From Hetaerina americana (taxonomy: Eukaryota; Arthropoda; Insecta; Odonata; Calopterygidae), in assembly GCA_022747635.1 (NCBI GenBank), contig JAKTNV010000061.1, forward strand, positions 2,123,501 through 2,187,500: a DNA stretch of 64,000 nucleotides. The letters run 5' to 3'. Both the position numbers and the translations under genes were made by a program. Shown here in pieces: positions 36,446-47,880 of the stretch; the stretch's first letter is position 1; every line of letters starts with the position of its first letter. The notes beneath the pieces were generated by a model, which saw nothing but the letters and a program-made list of their open reading frames with translations, did not search any database and was not told the origin of the DNA.

Positions 36446-38230
36446 TGAAAAAGAAATGGCGTTCAATATCCTTTTACCTCTAAGTATCTTCTCCGCCCAT
36501 TTCTTCTCCCCTTTTGGATATCTTCAAGTTAATTCCACTCTTCTCTCGCCATATATAGAAGTACGTATTTTCAGTTATTTCTGGGGAAATAAATACGAGA
36601 AATAGAACGAATAAAAGGGCAGAGAACACTCAAGTTAACCTCTGTCACCGAAGACATTTAACAACATCTAACAACATCCGAATACAGTCACAGAAATGAA
36701 TTTCCGTACTGTGAAGTACCTGAAGGCTCTTGTACTCTGAAAGCCGCAAATGCCCGAGATCGCATCATCCCGAGAGAGTTTTGATATAACCGTACTAAAA
36801 CGAAAATAAAATTTCCTTAACCATAATTTATTCTCATAACGGCATGAGTAATTTACATTTCATTCAAATTACACCATCTTCTCAACCATAATTTTGACTG
36901 GTATTTTGTGTGACTGAATTTGAGAATGCCTAGGGAAAACTGTGGAAAGCACTACTCTAATATCGGAGAAAATATTAATCTATTAGGTAATTACCCCTGC
37001 TATTACGCCAGACGCAGTCATGGAGGCCGCAGTAGGCCGTGATAATTTAAATTGCCTCTGATTCATGCGGGGAAGATCCTAATCTATATCTTAGCCTACG
37101 AAATTGGATCATTAGCGTTAGATGAAGCCGGAGGGGTATTGTTAAAAGAATATCTCAAGCGAAGATGAAATAGCATAATAAACAATTATCAATTTAATAA
37201 AGTACTCGTGTGGTTGTCCAGAAAAATCTACAAAGGTATGGATTTCATTAAATTAAAAGTATATAGGGAGTAGTTTAAGTCAAAGTATCGGCCGTGGATA
37301 GAGCAGCATTATAAAGGGTGTATGAATTTCATTATTTTTTCTCATTTCATGGTCTACCTAATTTGAAAACAATCACTAGCCACATGTAGGTGACTTCTTG
37401 TGGTCTTTGACCCAAAGTATTAAATTACGTGATTCTAGTATTTCAGTATATCCGTAGATGACAACGGGGATGGGTTGCATGTGTCTCATCCCATGAACTA
37501 AACCCATTAGTTCCTAAGTTCACGTCGTGCCCGCTTTTATATCAGATCGCATTATTTTCTTCACGATTCGACCATCGAAATCGATTATCCGCAGGATGTG
37601 GAAATTTTGATAGGAACAAAAATAAAATACTTCAGAAATTTTTTCACGTTTCAAGAAGTTCATTTGAGCTTTTGACATGTGTTTACTTCATTCTTTTATA
37701 TTTTAATAGTGCTGTAACTGAATATTGTATCCATCTAGGTATTTATTATTTTGTTTCTTTCTCGTTGTGGAAATAGCTGGAAGCAGGTCATAATTCGACA
37801 TTGTACATATTTGCAAACTCATACACTGACACTGCTCCCATGAAAACCTAACTGAAATCATTTTTGCTTGGGGTAAGAGATTTATTTAATACATTCTTTG
37901 CTGAGAGTAGGAATTTTCCGCTGGTAACAATAAAAAAAATTGTTTTCTTTGAGTAAAATAGTTTTTCTCAAAGCAAGATGTTCTTACGGAAATAATTCCT
38001 GAGAAAAAAAATTACGCAATGCCAAAGATTCCTTAAAGGCGACCAGTTCGACTGTCTCTGCACGTCGTCCATTATAAATTTAATATAGCTGTACTGTAAG
38101 CAAAGACTCCGCCACCAATTGACTTCCTCCGTTGGTGGGTCGGAGCGACGTATGTCAATTGGTAACCGGATATAGGTTTTCGGCGGCTTACGGTTAACCA
38201 TGGCGTTGCTACCACGGCTGCCAAAGGGAT
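36446..38230. other. AT-rich sequence
   Basis: Nothing recognised. Confidence 0.3.
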
Positions 38231-38900
38231 TATTATTATTATTGTGCTTCACTGACAAATGTCGATTTGTGCCGAGTTAAAAAAAAAACTCCTTCTCCAG
38301 GAGATTCTCTTACACACGAACTGGATATTGGTAATGGATCCAGTCTGTGAGGTAGCAGTAAAATTCGAACCGTAGGTATCAATTTTAAAGCATCAGATGT
38401 TCTCTTAATTGAAGGGAGGTTACTGCTGAAGTAATTTTCTCCTTTTCCTCTCAGCTCCCCTCCAGAACTATGGCAGGAATATGTATATTTTTTTTCGAAA
38501 ATCTCGTCCCCTACCACGACCATCAGGGCACCACCCCTTTCTCTCTCTCTCTCTCTCTCTCTCCTTAGAAATACTTCCAGAATCCAATTTTTGATAACAA
38601 TCTGACGACATGTTACAGCCGCCTCCCATGTAATTTTCCCCTACTCTCTCTCTCCCTCTCTCTCTGCCGGGCGTTAGAGAAGGAAAGGAAAGGCATGTGA
38701 AATAACCGCTTCGCTCGCGTGTTATTAGGAAGGAAAAAAGGGCTTTGGGACCCGCGGGGGGGGGGGGGGGGGCGAGGGGATCCGGAGTGATCCCGCGGGG
38801 AGGGGGAATTGATTGAAAAGGAGAGACTTTGACGCTCTGGCCGCTGTTCAGGGCGAGGTGGGAGCGGCTAGTGGGAGGGTCTCTCTCCTTATTAATTGGA
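38231..38900. other. CT microsatellites and a G17 run
   Basis: (CT)n runs lie at 38539-38562 and 38645-38664. A run of 17 G lies at 38756-38772 within a G-rich segment. Confidence 0.7.
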
Positions 38901-39260
38901 GTTTAATTCGGATTCGGGAAATAACGTAAATTTTTCAATAAAAATATGCCTGGATCACTTAAGCACAAGAGACGGTTCCATCGCCAGGAATCATTTCATG
39001 ATGAAGAAATAAATTAACTGTAAAAAAATGTTAATAATTCATTTAAAACGTAAAAGACTTCGTCGCTCGCGTATACATATTCCGTTGTTCAGTCCGTACT
39101 TACATAAACGTACATCAAAGCAATTATTTGCTATTTAACTGTGTGAAATTCAGGATAGGAGAAATGCTTTGGTATAAAAGGATGAGCGTAGCTGCTGCGA
39201 TATGTTTAGGGAGAAGAATTGATAAAATGAGATAAAGGAGAAGAGGAAGACAAACAACTA
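38901..39260. other. Unremarkable sequence
   Basis: Nothing supported. Confidence 0.3.
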
Positions 39261-39264
39261 AGTC

Positions 39265-39480
39265 CTTAATGGGGTGGGATAAGAGTAGAAATCTGAAGAA
39301 GGTAAGAAAGTGGGTGGCGTAGATAATGAGAGATAGTGAGATATTGTTGACAGTAATAGAAGGGAGAATTTTGGTGAGTAGACAAGGGGAAGGAAATTAT
39401 TAAGGCTTTATGGACGGTAGATAAGAGATACGAAGAACGGAGGAGGGAAATGAATAATGTGGGACGAAGAAGAGGAAGTC
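39265..39480 (+). pseudogene. LINE ORF2 C-terminal tail relic
   Basis: The frame reads RDSEILLTVIEGRILVSRQG (39330-39389), matching the VIEGR basic tail seen at 62.6 kb, with purine-rich surroundings. It is heavily degraded. Confidence 0.5.
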
Positions 39481-39529
39481 CACGCGACACCAACACAAAA
39501 ATGGCTGATCAACTTGAGGACTGGTGAGG

Positions 39530-39760
39530 GTGGTGGTAACCTCGTATTAATCCCCATACGGCATGTTAAATTCACACATCAGGGTAATAAGGGCTGTCCA
39601 ATTTCTTTCTTTCCTTGCTCCGTGTGACATGAAAATCTGGTACTCAAAAAATTAAACACCTTGGTGACGCTGATGGTGCCCAGAGGCGTATGGACCCCAG
39701 AAATCGAACCCGGGATCGGAGCTTAGTTACCTAGCGAATCACACATCACCTAGCCCCTTA
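39530..39760 (-). mobile_element. tRNA-derived SINE, family 1
   Basis: Reverse-strand copy with B-box complement AAATCGAACCCGGGAT (39701-39716), the body motif GCTGATGGTGCCCAGAGGCG and TTAAATTCACACATC. The A box is diverged. Confidence 0.7.
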
Positions 39761-40480
39761 CACTTTCTACAATGTAAAGCAAAAAAGTTGTAAGAGACCA
39801 TCACATATCTTAACATAATCTATCTTAATAGATAGAATACCTTTTGAAGTTAACATCAAGAATGTACCTTCCTATAGCTTGAACATTTCAATCTTCTTCG
39901 TGTAATGGTAATGAGGGGGAAAATATATCTATATATGTAAATATTGGATTTGTATTTATTTAGAACGACAAAAATGCTGATTAACTGGTGTTGAGATATT
40001 AATGTTGTTACTTCTATTCAGTTTCAACAGTGTAGCTTGACGGAGTGAAGTCAGTTGAGATGCTACTAATAAAAATTGACCACATCTGAAAACCATGAGA
40101 TCAATCAATCTCTTAATTAACGAGTGTTGGTCTTGGGAAGGATTGTTTGGCGTAGATTCCTTCCTTTTAAAAATTCAGTTCAATTCAAGTATGGGAAAAA
40201 TTCATTTGTTTTCATCAAACAATTACCTGTATTTCCTTGGGTTGCATTGTGTTATCTTGTTTTGGTGGAATATATTTTTCCGGCGACGGACGATGCGGAG
40301 AGCGAAGGGAGAGGGGTCCGACGAATGGGGAAGGGGAGTGGAAAATTATATTTTTTTAATTTCTTAAAAAAAAGCGACGCAAACCGGGGAAAGGAGGAAT
40401 CCCCCGTGAAAGTTTTCTAATCAGCGATTGCGACTAGCCGTCCACCCGCTCTATCCCTGTAGTGGAAGCAGGTCGACCTA
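39761..40480. other. Unremarkable sequence
   Basis: Overlapping ORFs at 40095-40420 have no recognisable domain. Confidence 0.3.
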
Positions 40481-40519
40481 AGAATGGCGATCCCGCCACT
40501 TTCATTTCCTAATGGCCTT

Positions 40520-41260
40520 AATTGGAGGATGCTTCCTCGGGTGGAGTGGAGGGAGGGATAATCACAGGTCTTGACTCTCCAACCCTCCTCCACACTCATC
40601 CCCACCGGGACCGTTCCCCCCACGGCGTGGCGGTTCCTAGTAGTGGCGAGGTGAGCCGCCGGCCTCCACGCCCTTCAAACCTCCACCTTCACGGCCGCCA
40701 CGCCTTTTCCCACCACCACCGCCACGACGACCCTTCCCCCCCACCCCTAGGGTTTCCTCCCTCCCCTCGTCCAACGCCTGCCTCCCTCTTCCCTCCCTCC
40801 ACCATCCCTCCCCTCCCGTGGGCCGTTATACTTAATTACAACCTCGCCACCCTCTAACCCTCCCCCTCCGCCTCTTTTGCCCAACACGACCGTTTTTCCC
40901 GCCTCCGTTCCCCCCCTTGACCCCTCCCATTCCACTGCCCCCTTCCCCATAGCCGCCGCCTCCGAACGTCGCTCCAAATTACCTTAAGTGGCCCCCCCTT
41001 CCCTTCCTTTCCTCCTCCTCCCTCCACACAAAAATCCCGCCTTTTTTTTCCTCACAGATAAATTGACTTCTATTAGACTGTTACTGCTCCCAGCTAATTA
41101 ATTGGACGATCCCTGCCTCCCTCCTCGCTCCCCTCGGGGGTATACAAAACCCCTTTCTCGCCCCGAAACCCCTCCTCCTCCTCCTGCCCTCCCCAAAGAG
41201 CCTTCCCCATCACACTCCTCACCCATTTTACGCATGCTGCCGAATCGCAGTCGATCGTCG
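40520..41260. other. Longest C-rich island
   Basis: About 700 bp of strong plus-strand C/T bias with CCACC, CCTCC and CCCC blocks, interrupted by AT-rich sequence at 41040-41105. ORFs on both strands are low complexity (proline/serine-rich or glycine/arginine-rich). Confidence 0.5.
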
Positions 41261-41650
41261 CTCGTTGCGCTTCTCTATCGCGTCCGTTACGGACATTTTC
41301 GAACCATTCCTTTCGAATGAAAAGGAGTCCGCTGTTGCCAAATTTTGCCGCTCGTGACATTAAACTTCGAGAAGTAAACCTGTGCTTACGTTCAAAGCTG
41401 ATTTCGCTGGATGTTTTTTTACACATTAGAGGTGCAGCGCCAATGTAATGTCTTTCCAGATTCAATTTCATCTGTAGACAACACCCTTTATAAAATCTGA
41501 TAGTCGATTTACAAGTCCTTGTAACCTGCCTATGTAGAATATTTTAGAGACAGTAAAGATGCTGCAGTACTTATGTCTACAGTTCGGTATTGCTCTATTG
41601 TACTCACATAGGGCCGCCTATCACTTTTGTGGAATATTTATTCAAATTTT
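41261..41650. other. Unremarkable sequence
   Basis: Part of a 125-codon minus ORF with no recognisable domain. Confidence 0.3.
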
Positions 41651-41651
41651 A

Positions 41652-41715
41652 TTAATATTGTACCCTGCAAGCCACCGCTAGTGTGTGTGGCAGGGGGTGA
41701 TTCAACACCTGACTA
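41652..41715 (-). repeat. LINE 3'-tail fragment
   Basis: TACCCTGCAAGCCACCGCTA then GTGTGTGGCAGGGGGTG is the reverse complement of the tail following the relic at 36.4 kb. The adjoining ATTTTATTAATATT looks like the element's A/T-rich 3' terminus. Confidence 0.65.
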
Positions 41716-42285
41716 CTGTTGGCCCTAATTACTTTTCCCCTCTCGTCACTATTTGATACTTTAGAATATTCGTGAGTCTTAGGTCGCAAGGCCTGCACGA
41801 AAATGCATTGGAACATTAGACCAACATCATTTTGAGTTCCTTCTTTTCATGATCACTTACGGCGGCACCGTCCAAATCAAAGAGTGAGGAAGCAGGGTTT
41901 AAGGGAACACTCTCTACTCTAAAAACCGCGTTGTGCATTCCTCCACTTTTTCCGAATCACACTCAGCAAGTACGCCCACTTTTTTGTCTCCATAGAGTCA
42001 CACAGTGCCTGCAGATGGATTTTTGGAAAGCGTAGGCACTGCGAAAAGCTTCAATTTTTGGAGAATTTAATCAGAAAACATGCTCCACAGCTTTAAAAGT
42101 TTCAAATTCGGCTAAATCATCTCTAATTTTACTTGAAGCATGGTAACCGCACTCTTTGAACCACCAATATTTCCTAATTAGGAGGAAGAAAAACGTATTC
42201 TTTCCATGTAACACATAAAAGAACAACATAAATCACTATTTTATCACCTGGCAAGAAGAACACAACCTTTCCAAGGAGTGGAACA
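41716..42285. other. Unremarkable sequence
   Basis: Nothing recognised. Confidence 0.3.
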
Positions 42286-42294
42286 CAATTCTGG

Positions 42295-42604
42295 TAGTAG
42301 TAGTAGTATTTAGGGGAGGCGACCGACAGCTAAGGTCATTTGAGCCATTAGGGATGGACGGGAAGGGAAGGATGGAGAGAAACCCGGTGTCGAAATTAGT
42401 CTACTCTTGTCGAAAGGCGCCAAGGGGTCCGCGAAAGTTTAACGTCCCATCCGACGGACGACGTACTCATTCAAGTGCTCTCCGCAGTGCACCTCAAGTA
42501 GGGATCGGGATACCACTGAACAAAATCTGCCGCCACCGGGATTCGAACCTGGGTCCTCACGGTTGGAAGCCTGTATGTTAGCCACCAGACCATCCCGATC
42601 CCTG
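42295..42604 (-). mobile_element. tRNA-derived SINE, family 2
   Basis: A 310-bp reverse-strand copy of the 17.5 kb element, with B-box complement GGGATTCGAACC (42539-42550) and body motifs AACGTCCCATCCGACGGACG and GGAGAGAAACCCGG. An AGT repeat tail opens the copy. CAATTCTGG (42286-42294) and CAATTGTGG (42605-42613) look like a TSD with one mismatch. Confidence 0.88.
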
Positions 42605-42613
42605 CAATTGTGG

Positions 42614-43262
42614 AACAAACTCACTTGTGACCTCGGGAATTCTGCTCCCAAGTGATATCCCTTGGTTATATTTAAGACAAGGAGCACTTCATGCGAAAAA
42701 TCTTCCTTACCGATACAAAGCATCACTTTTGCCCATCTCGAGAATTCGTTATGTCTGCTCTACATTCGCCAAACATCGTCGTCCACCGAAGAACGCATGA
42801 ATGCTCTTCGTTATACCCCTTTCTTTATCGTCACCGGCCGTGGGGATTACCACCATTTTGACCTCTCTTCTATTCCCATAGAGAAAGAGCGTAGACATTC
42901 CTCGCGTCATCAGACCATGATGGTTATATCCGCCGAGCGAGGAACCGGCGGACCGTCGCAAAGTTTGCGACGTTTTCCCTCGGAGTCCGCATCCTTTGGT
43001 AGACTCAAACCTTTTCCCTTTCACTCGCTTCTTTAGGCTTTATATGCCATCCTAATTCCTCCCGTGTCTTTTCGTAATGTTTTTCGATTCTCCTCCGAAT
43101 GATCGTGAAATGTAACGCGAGAGCGTTTCACACGAGGTAAAGTCGCAATAATAGTGTCTTTTGCTCTTTGAGCCCCTTATTTAATTCTGTTAAATTCTCC
43201 AGTTGGAAGTTCCATTCTTCCCAGTCCGCTGCAGCACTTCTGGCATCATTACTGCGCATGGA
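42614..43262. other. Unremarkable sequence
   Basis: Overlapping ORFs at 42662-43036 have no recognisable domain. Confidence 0.3.
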
Positions 43263-43264
43263 TT

Positions 43265-43384
43265 TGCATTAGTAGTAGCTTTAGGGAAGGCGACAGAATG
43301 GTGAAGTTATTTGCGCCATCAGGGATGGGCAGGAAAGGATGAAGGGTGGAGAGATACCCGGCGTCAGAAATACCCCGCGCCGGA
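43265..43384 (-). mobile_element. Truncated tRNA-derived SINE, family 2
   Basis: The 3' part of the same SINE (GGAAGGCGACAGAATGGTGA, GGGATGGGCAGGAAAGGATG, GGAGAGATACCCGGCG). The tRNA-like half is missing and the sequence passes directly into TA repeats of a Penelope-like module, which probably inserted here. Confidence 0.75.
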
Positions 43385-43394
43385 TATGTATGTA

Positions 43395-43398
<4 letters not shown>

Positions 43399-43467
<69 letters not shown>

Positions 43468-43598
43468 TTTCGTAGACGTAACACGGAAGTGCCGAATAGT
43501 ACAATACACAGTAACACACAATATAGAAACACAAAAAAAGAAGAACACTCACACGTTATTTCTTGATATTTCGACGGAAACAATCCGTCTTCCTCTGA
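43399..43598 (-). mobile_element. Penelope-like module with hammerhead-like core
   Basis: On the minus strand: CAGAGGA (43591-43597), an extra A, stem GACGGA with its complement TCCGTC, GAAA, then TATC (43565-43568, a 2-nt stem III and UH). The tag CGTGTGAGTGTTCTT follows, then about 70 nt, then the (TA)n tract 43399-43465. Architecture matches the modules at 24.9, 43.7-43.9 and 56.3 kb although the sequence differs. Confidence 0.55.
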
Positions 43599-43609
43599 AG
43601 ATATAGAAG

Positions 43610-43613
<4 letters not shown>

Positions 43614-43681
<68 letters not shown>

Positions 43682-43946
43682 GGGTTGACACAACATAACA
43701 CAAATAGAAAAGAATAGACACATATAAAAGAACACTTACACGGTAAATTGTTCGAGCTTTCGGCCCTCTCAGGGGCCTTCTTCAAGAGAGACTTCTTCAG
43801 TCTCTCTTGAAGAAGGCCCCTGAGAGGGCCGAAAGCTCGAACAATTTACCGTGTAAGTGTTCTTTTATATGTGTCTATTCTTTTCTATTTGTGTTATGTT
43901 GTGTCAGCCCATTATTGTGCCGCTCGTATGAGTTTTTCCGTACAAT

Positions 43947-43997
<51 letters not shown>
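43614..43997. mobile_element. Head-to-head Penelope-like modules forming a 114-bp palindrome
   Basis: Arms 43679-43792 (minus) and 43800-43914 (plus) are reverse complements with about one mismatch, separated by 7 nt. Each arm reads TTGAAGA, an extra A, stem GGCCC/GGGCC, GAAA, GCTC, and the tag CGTGTAAGTGTTCTT. About 50 nt further out each reaches a (TA)n tract (43614-43679 and 43951-43997). The core starts with T instead of C, so it is at best a degenerate hammerhead. Confidence 0.65.
43806..43838 (+). ncRNA. Hammerhead-ribozyme-like motif
   Basis: Order: U-GAAGA core, five-pair GC-rich stem II with six-nt loop, GAAA, one G-C pair as stem III, then UC. The minimal stem III agrees with hammerheads described in Penelope-like elements. 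The base at core C3 is T and an extra A precedes stem II, so cleavage is uncertain. Confidence 0.45.
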
Positions 43998-44001
<4 letters not shown>

Positions 44002-46712
44002 CAAATAAATTTAGCCAATAACGTACTATGATGGCTGTTAAGAAATTATTAGAGAAAATTACGAATAAATTAAAAGAACATCTTGCGAGATAATATGGCC
44101 ATTAGGCCAAGATTTGGGAGTCCATTGGATAAGATTACAGTTTGTTGGAAGGTAATCACCCATGAGCGAGCAACGACTATATGCGGAAACGAATCTTGAA
44201 AATCGAGAAAGAATAATTACACCTTTCAGAATTTTCTCTCTTTGTTAAGCCATGTTGCAGTGTCACGCGATGCAATGATTGAGTGACCCTGCTTGTCTCA
44301 CAAAAGGTCAAATTCCTGGAAGGGATTTGGCTTTTTCCGAATCCTCCCTATCTCCAGTAAGGAGCCTAGCGAACCTCCGCGGCCTCATGGTCATATAGTG
44401 TTAGGTACATATTAATGTCTGTAACACGGCTTCGAGGTGCTGAACTGCGCAGCAGGGTAAGGGGATTGTAAGGGAATGAGTTTTAGGGAGAATGGATGGA
44501 GGGATATGCGGGAAAGACCGCAGGCATGTTTGTCACCGGGGAAATAAACTACATATCTCGCAAAAAAGGACGCACACGGACGATGCTTGCTCCTAAACTT
44601 TTAAGCTAATTCTTTGATTTGCTTTTTCCTGGGAATTATTTGGCCAAGCTTTTCTAATTGAATCTCAAATACCCGTTAGGTGAGTCACCGAACTTCTCTA
44701 AACGCTTAGGCCGACATAAATTATTTGAAAAAATCCCGACACCTTCTTGCTTTCTCACGCTAAACATCCATCTTCCCAAAATAGATGGATTTCTTTAAAA
44801 TTATGAAGTCCGAGAAATGTTTACTGCGTCTCACAAGCTTATTCTATGCTTCAGGACTTCTTTCATGAAATTTCTTTCGTCTGCCGTGTAGCGATACAGG
44901 TGATGAGATGTACAAGCCTAACTCGAATTTCAAAGGAGATGAGCGTTTCTAATGATGGCTGATGGCAGGAAGTGTCGTGGTGGAAGCCATTCATTAAGCG
45001 GGAACAGGGAACACGGGGAAGAAATAATTATTCGGAGAGATTACCCGGATATTTCTCGCCGTCGGTTGATGTTATCGTCATTGTCCCATCGCCTCGTCTT
45101 TATCCAGCTCAAATACTCTTCACCGTTCGCTTGCAGCCCTCCTCGGGCGGATAAAAATTTGTTTGTAACTTTTTATTCTGTTGCCAAAGGCGGAATTTTG
45201 GTTAATCGTGATGCCTTGTGACGATGAGATAATTGCTTGCACAATTTTCGCGTGATGGCGCGTTCAGCATTTCCGGTGTGTCAATTATAATTTAAATTAC
45301 ATAAACACTTTGGAAATAATTATCTTCCTTCGGAAGATAGCGTGCAGTGCATTTTAAACAGGTAATTGTTTCGGATTCTGTTGAAACATGACATATGAGT
45401 AGAAAGAATGACGTTTGAGTAGACTTTAAATATTAATTATTTCAATCGGCTGGAATTCGAAGTGAAAAAAAGGACGTATCTACAAAAACGCAGTGATGAT
45501 TGGGGAATTTGAACACGGTCTAATCAGAGAACCAAGCCAATTAATGAAAACAATGCTATAAAATTAATGGAAATGGAAAAACTCATGGTATAATCTAATT
45601 ATATGAAATATTACTGGAATAATAAACTAAAAATGGGAACTACAACGGAATATTTCATAAGTACGTAGCACAGGAAAAATAATGAAAATTGTATTTTCTA
45701 ATCGCATCATTGCTTTAGAAAATTTTTTAGCGAACACGATTTTTCCTACTTAAAAAAAATCCAATTATGATCAAAGCATACGTGGATAAAAATGTCCTTA
45801 AGATAATGAATGCGATTGAATACAATCAAAGGCTTTGAAGGCTTCATCTACATCTCTAATACCCAGCAAGTCTACGCAGAGGTGTTAGGCCATTAGCCAT
45901 ACATGAGAAAATTTGTGTCAATACATATTAATGCATATTGATGTATATTTTCTCACATACGCTGGAAAACGTACTCACATCTTAATTTGTGCCTATAAAA
46001 ATCATGCTAAAATTGAAGTTTTAGAATGAATCATTAAATTTTGGTTTTTCAATAAAAATATTCGGGTGTTTGGTTTTGATTTTATGATGAATGCGCGACG
46101 TCCGATGAAAGAACGAGGGCTCGCATCCGTCGGCGAACGACAGTATTTATCATAATTATTCCCAAGATGTCGTATGAAACCTCAGGTATCATGTGCCTTT
46201 GTATAAAGTCTAAAATCTTCCCTTCTCTCCTCTTGAATTAAGGTAACCTAAACAACCTAAATCCTCCAACAGACCAATCACTCCTACTCTCTTCTCGCAG
46301 CAGGGTTTTATTAGTCTAGCGGATGTTTTCTGTACCTTTTAGAATTCCTTAATTATTTTTCCCTCCCGTGGACTCCGAATAGTTTCTCCATTTGCGCTTA
46401 TCCAAAGCGAAATAAAATACCCCTCTGTTAGCTTTTCATTGCGTATTCCGAGAACTACACCTAATGAAGCCTAATTTCTTTAAGACTGACCCCTCTTTAT
46501 CCGAGTTTCATGCCACTGTAACTCACAGTGCTTCTCATCTGTTCTGAATAGCTTAATTCAACCTTTTCTAATATATACTTAACGCTTCCTCTTTTCTTTC
46601 ATTCCAAAACTTCAGTGCTACCCATTATTATATATTTATTCTATTTTCTTTGAACATTCATTTCTTAACTAATTGAGTAGCTTCAGGCGTGATGTGGTGG
46701 AAGTCGAACATA
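43998..46712. other. AT-rich sequence
   Basis: The ORF at 44952-45221 has no recognisable domain. Nothing else was found in this 2.7-kb stretch. Confidence 0.3.
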
Positions 46713-46714
46713 AT

Positions 46715-46875
46715 GGATAAATGATCATAACACTTTTCCACTTGATAACATTTTTATTTTTACGACCGGGTTTCAATGTATTACATCATCAGCTGATGAT
46801 GATGTAATACATCGAAACCCGGTCGTAAAATAAAAAAAATATCAAGTGGAAAAGTACTACGATCAGTTATTCATC
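46715..46875. repeat. Fold-back palindrome with hammerhead-like arms
   Basis: Two arms of about 78-83 bp meet at CAGCTG (46790-46795). Shared sequence includes TACGACCGGGTTTC, TGTATTACATCATCAG and CTTTTCCACTTGATA. The right arm has an exact CTGATGA (46793-46799), a stem GATGT/ACATC, GAAA (46814-46817) and a CCCGGTC end. The left arm lacks one triplet and has GAAA preceded by T instead of C. Confidence 0.8.
46793..46824 (+). ncRNA. Hammerhead-like motif with intact CTGATGA and GAAA
   Basis: Core CTGATGA is followed by one unpaired T, a five-pair stem with AAT loop, GAAA, then CCCGGTC, which can form a one- or two-pair stem III before UC. It is the closest match to the hammerhead core in the window. 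No clear stem I was seen within the monomer. Confidence 0.45.
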
Positions 46876-46903
46876 CATTTCTTATACCACTCCGATATCT
46901 GGT

Positions 46904-47190
46904 TTAAATCGATCGAGATTTTCCGGCAATTTGCCGATTGCCTAACTTATATGTTGATATCAGTGTGTCGTTTACAAATATTCTAAGGTTACTACTAACG
47001 GTGGAACTTAGGCCATTAATACGTTTAAAGAAGAGTAGTGCCCATACAACTCTTCCCTGTGGCACTTCCGAATGCACATCTGCCTCTTTTGAACTCAACC
47101 CTTCGATGTATTTTTGTTTACGATAAGAAATAGCTAACCGGATGAGGCACTTTCTCATTTGTATGAACATTCAATGAAATAGTATTTTGC
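46904..47190 (-). pseudogene. Non-LTR reverse transcriptase relic
   Basis: The minus frame (88 codons open) contains SYRKQKYIEGLSSKEADVHS, then EVPQGRVVWALLFFKRINGL (family form SGVPQGSVLGPLLFL.YINDL), then LRIFVNDTLIS in place of the catalytic FADD segment. Loss of the catalytic aspartates shows it is dead. Confidence 0.8.
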
Positions 47191-47880
47191 TTGAGATTTT
47201 CATTCACCACAGAAACCAAATCCGATCTGGGTAGCGATACTTTAGCTAAAATATTGGAAAATTCGAATGTAAAGTGATCTCAATGAAGCATTTTCAAAGG
47301 CGTGAATTTGTTCAAACATCGCAGTCAAGTCTTCTTTCTACAACAATATAAAATTTGACTTTTTTCAGAGTTTTGAATGGAGGGCATTTTTGAGAGAAGG
47401 ATTGGTACTCTTGAAAAAAACTTCCTTCTTGGTTGAATTTATTTAAAACCACGGCTTCACGCACTTTGTTAAGTGTAAGCGTAGCAACATTTTATCGAAT
47501 TACGTCAAGATAATTGCTTTCGCCGAGGGGGTAATCGGAAATGGAGGAGAGAAGTGAAGAATTCATTCATAAATATATAATTTTTATGGATTTGTAGCTC
47601 AGGATGATCACATTATGTTGCTATGGAGATGCTGAGCAGTGATGGTTATCAATTATCATTACCCCATGGATACCGCTCACAGCCCGAGGGAATTTCCTGC
47701 ACCGTAAACACTCGCTACGAAGAAATGCACATTAAAGTCTAAGAGGTTTTTAAAGGGCAAGATATTTTGCTCAGGTTCATGCAAATATTATTAATTTATT
47801 CATTCCCAAGAAAAAATTCACGATCGTTTTTTCGCCTATCCTAATCTCCCTTAAATATAACCCTGTTACGTCCGGACCAT
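47191..47880. other. Unremarkable sequence
   Basis: Nothing recognised. Confidence 0.3.

Noticed and set aside
43281..43785. Tyrosine/isoleucine-rich ORFs of up to 146 codons
   Set aside because: They are translations of TA microsatellites; similar artefacts occur at 14.4, 24.9-25.3, 56.1 and 57.5-57.9 kb.
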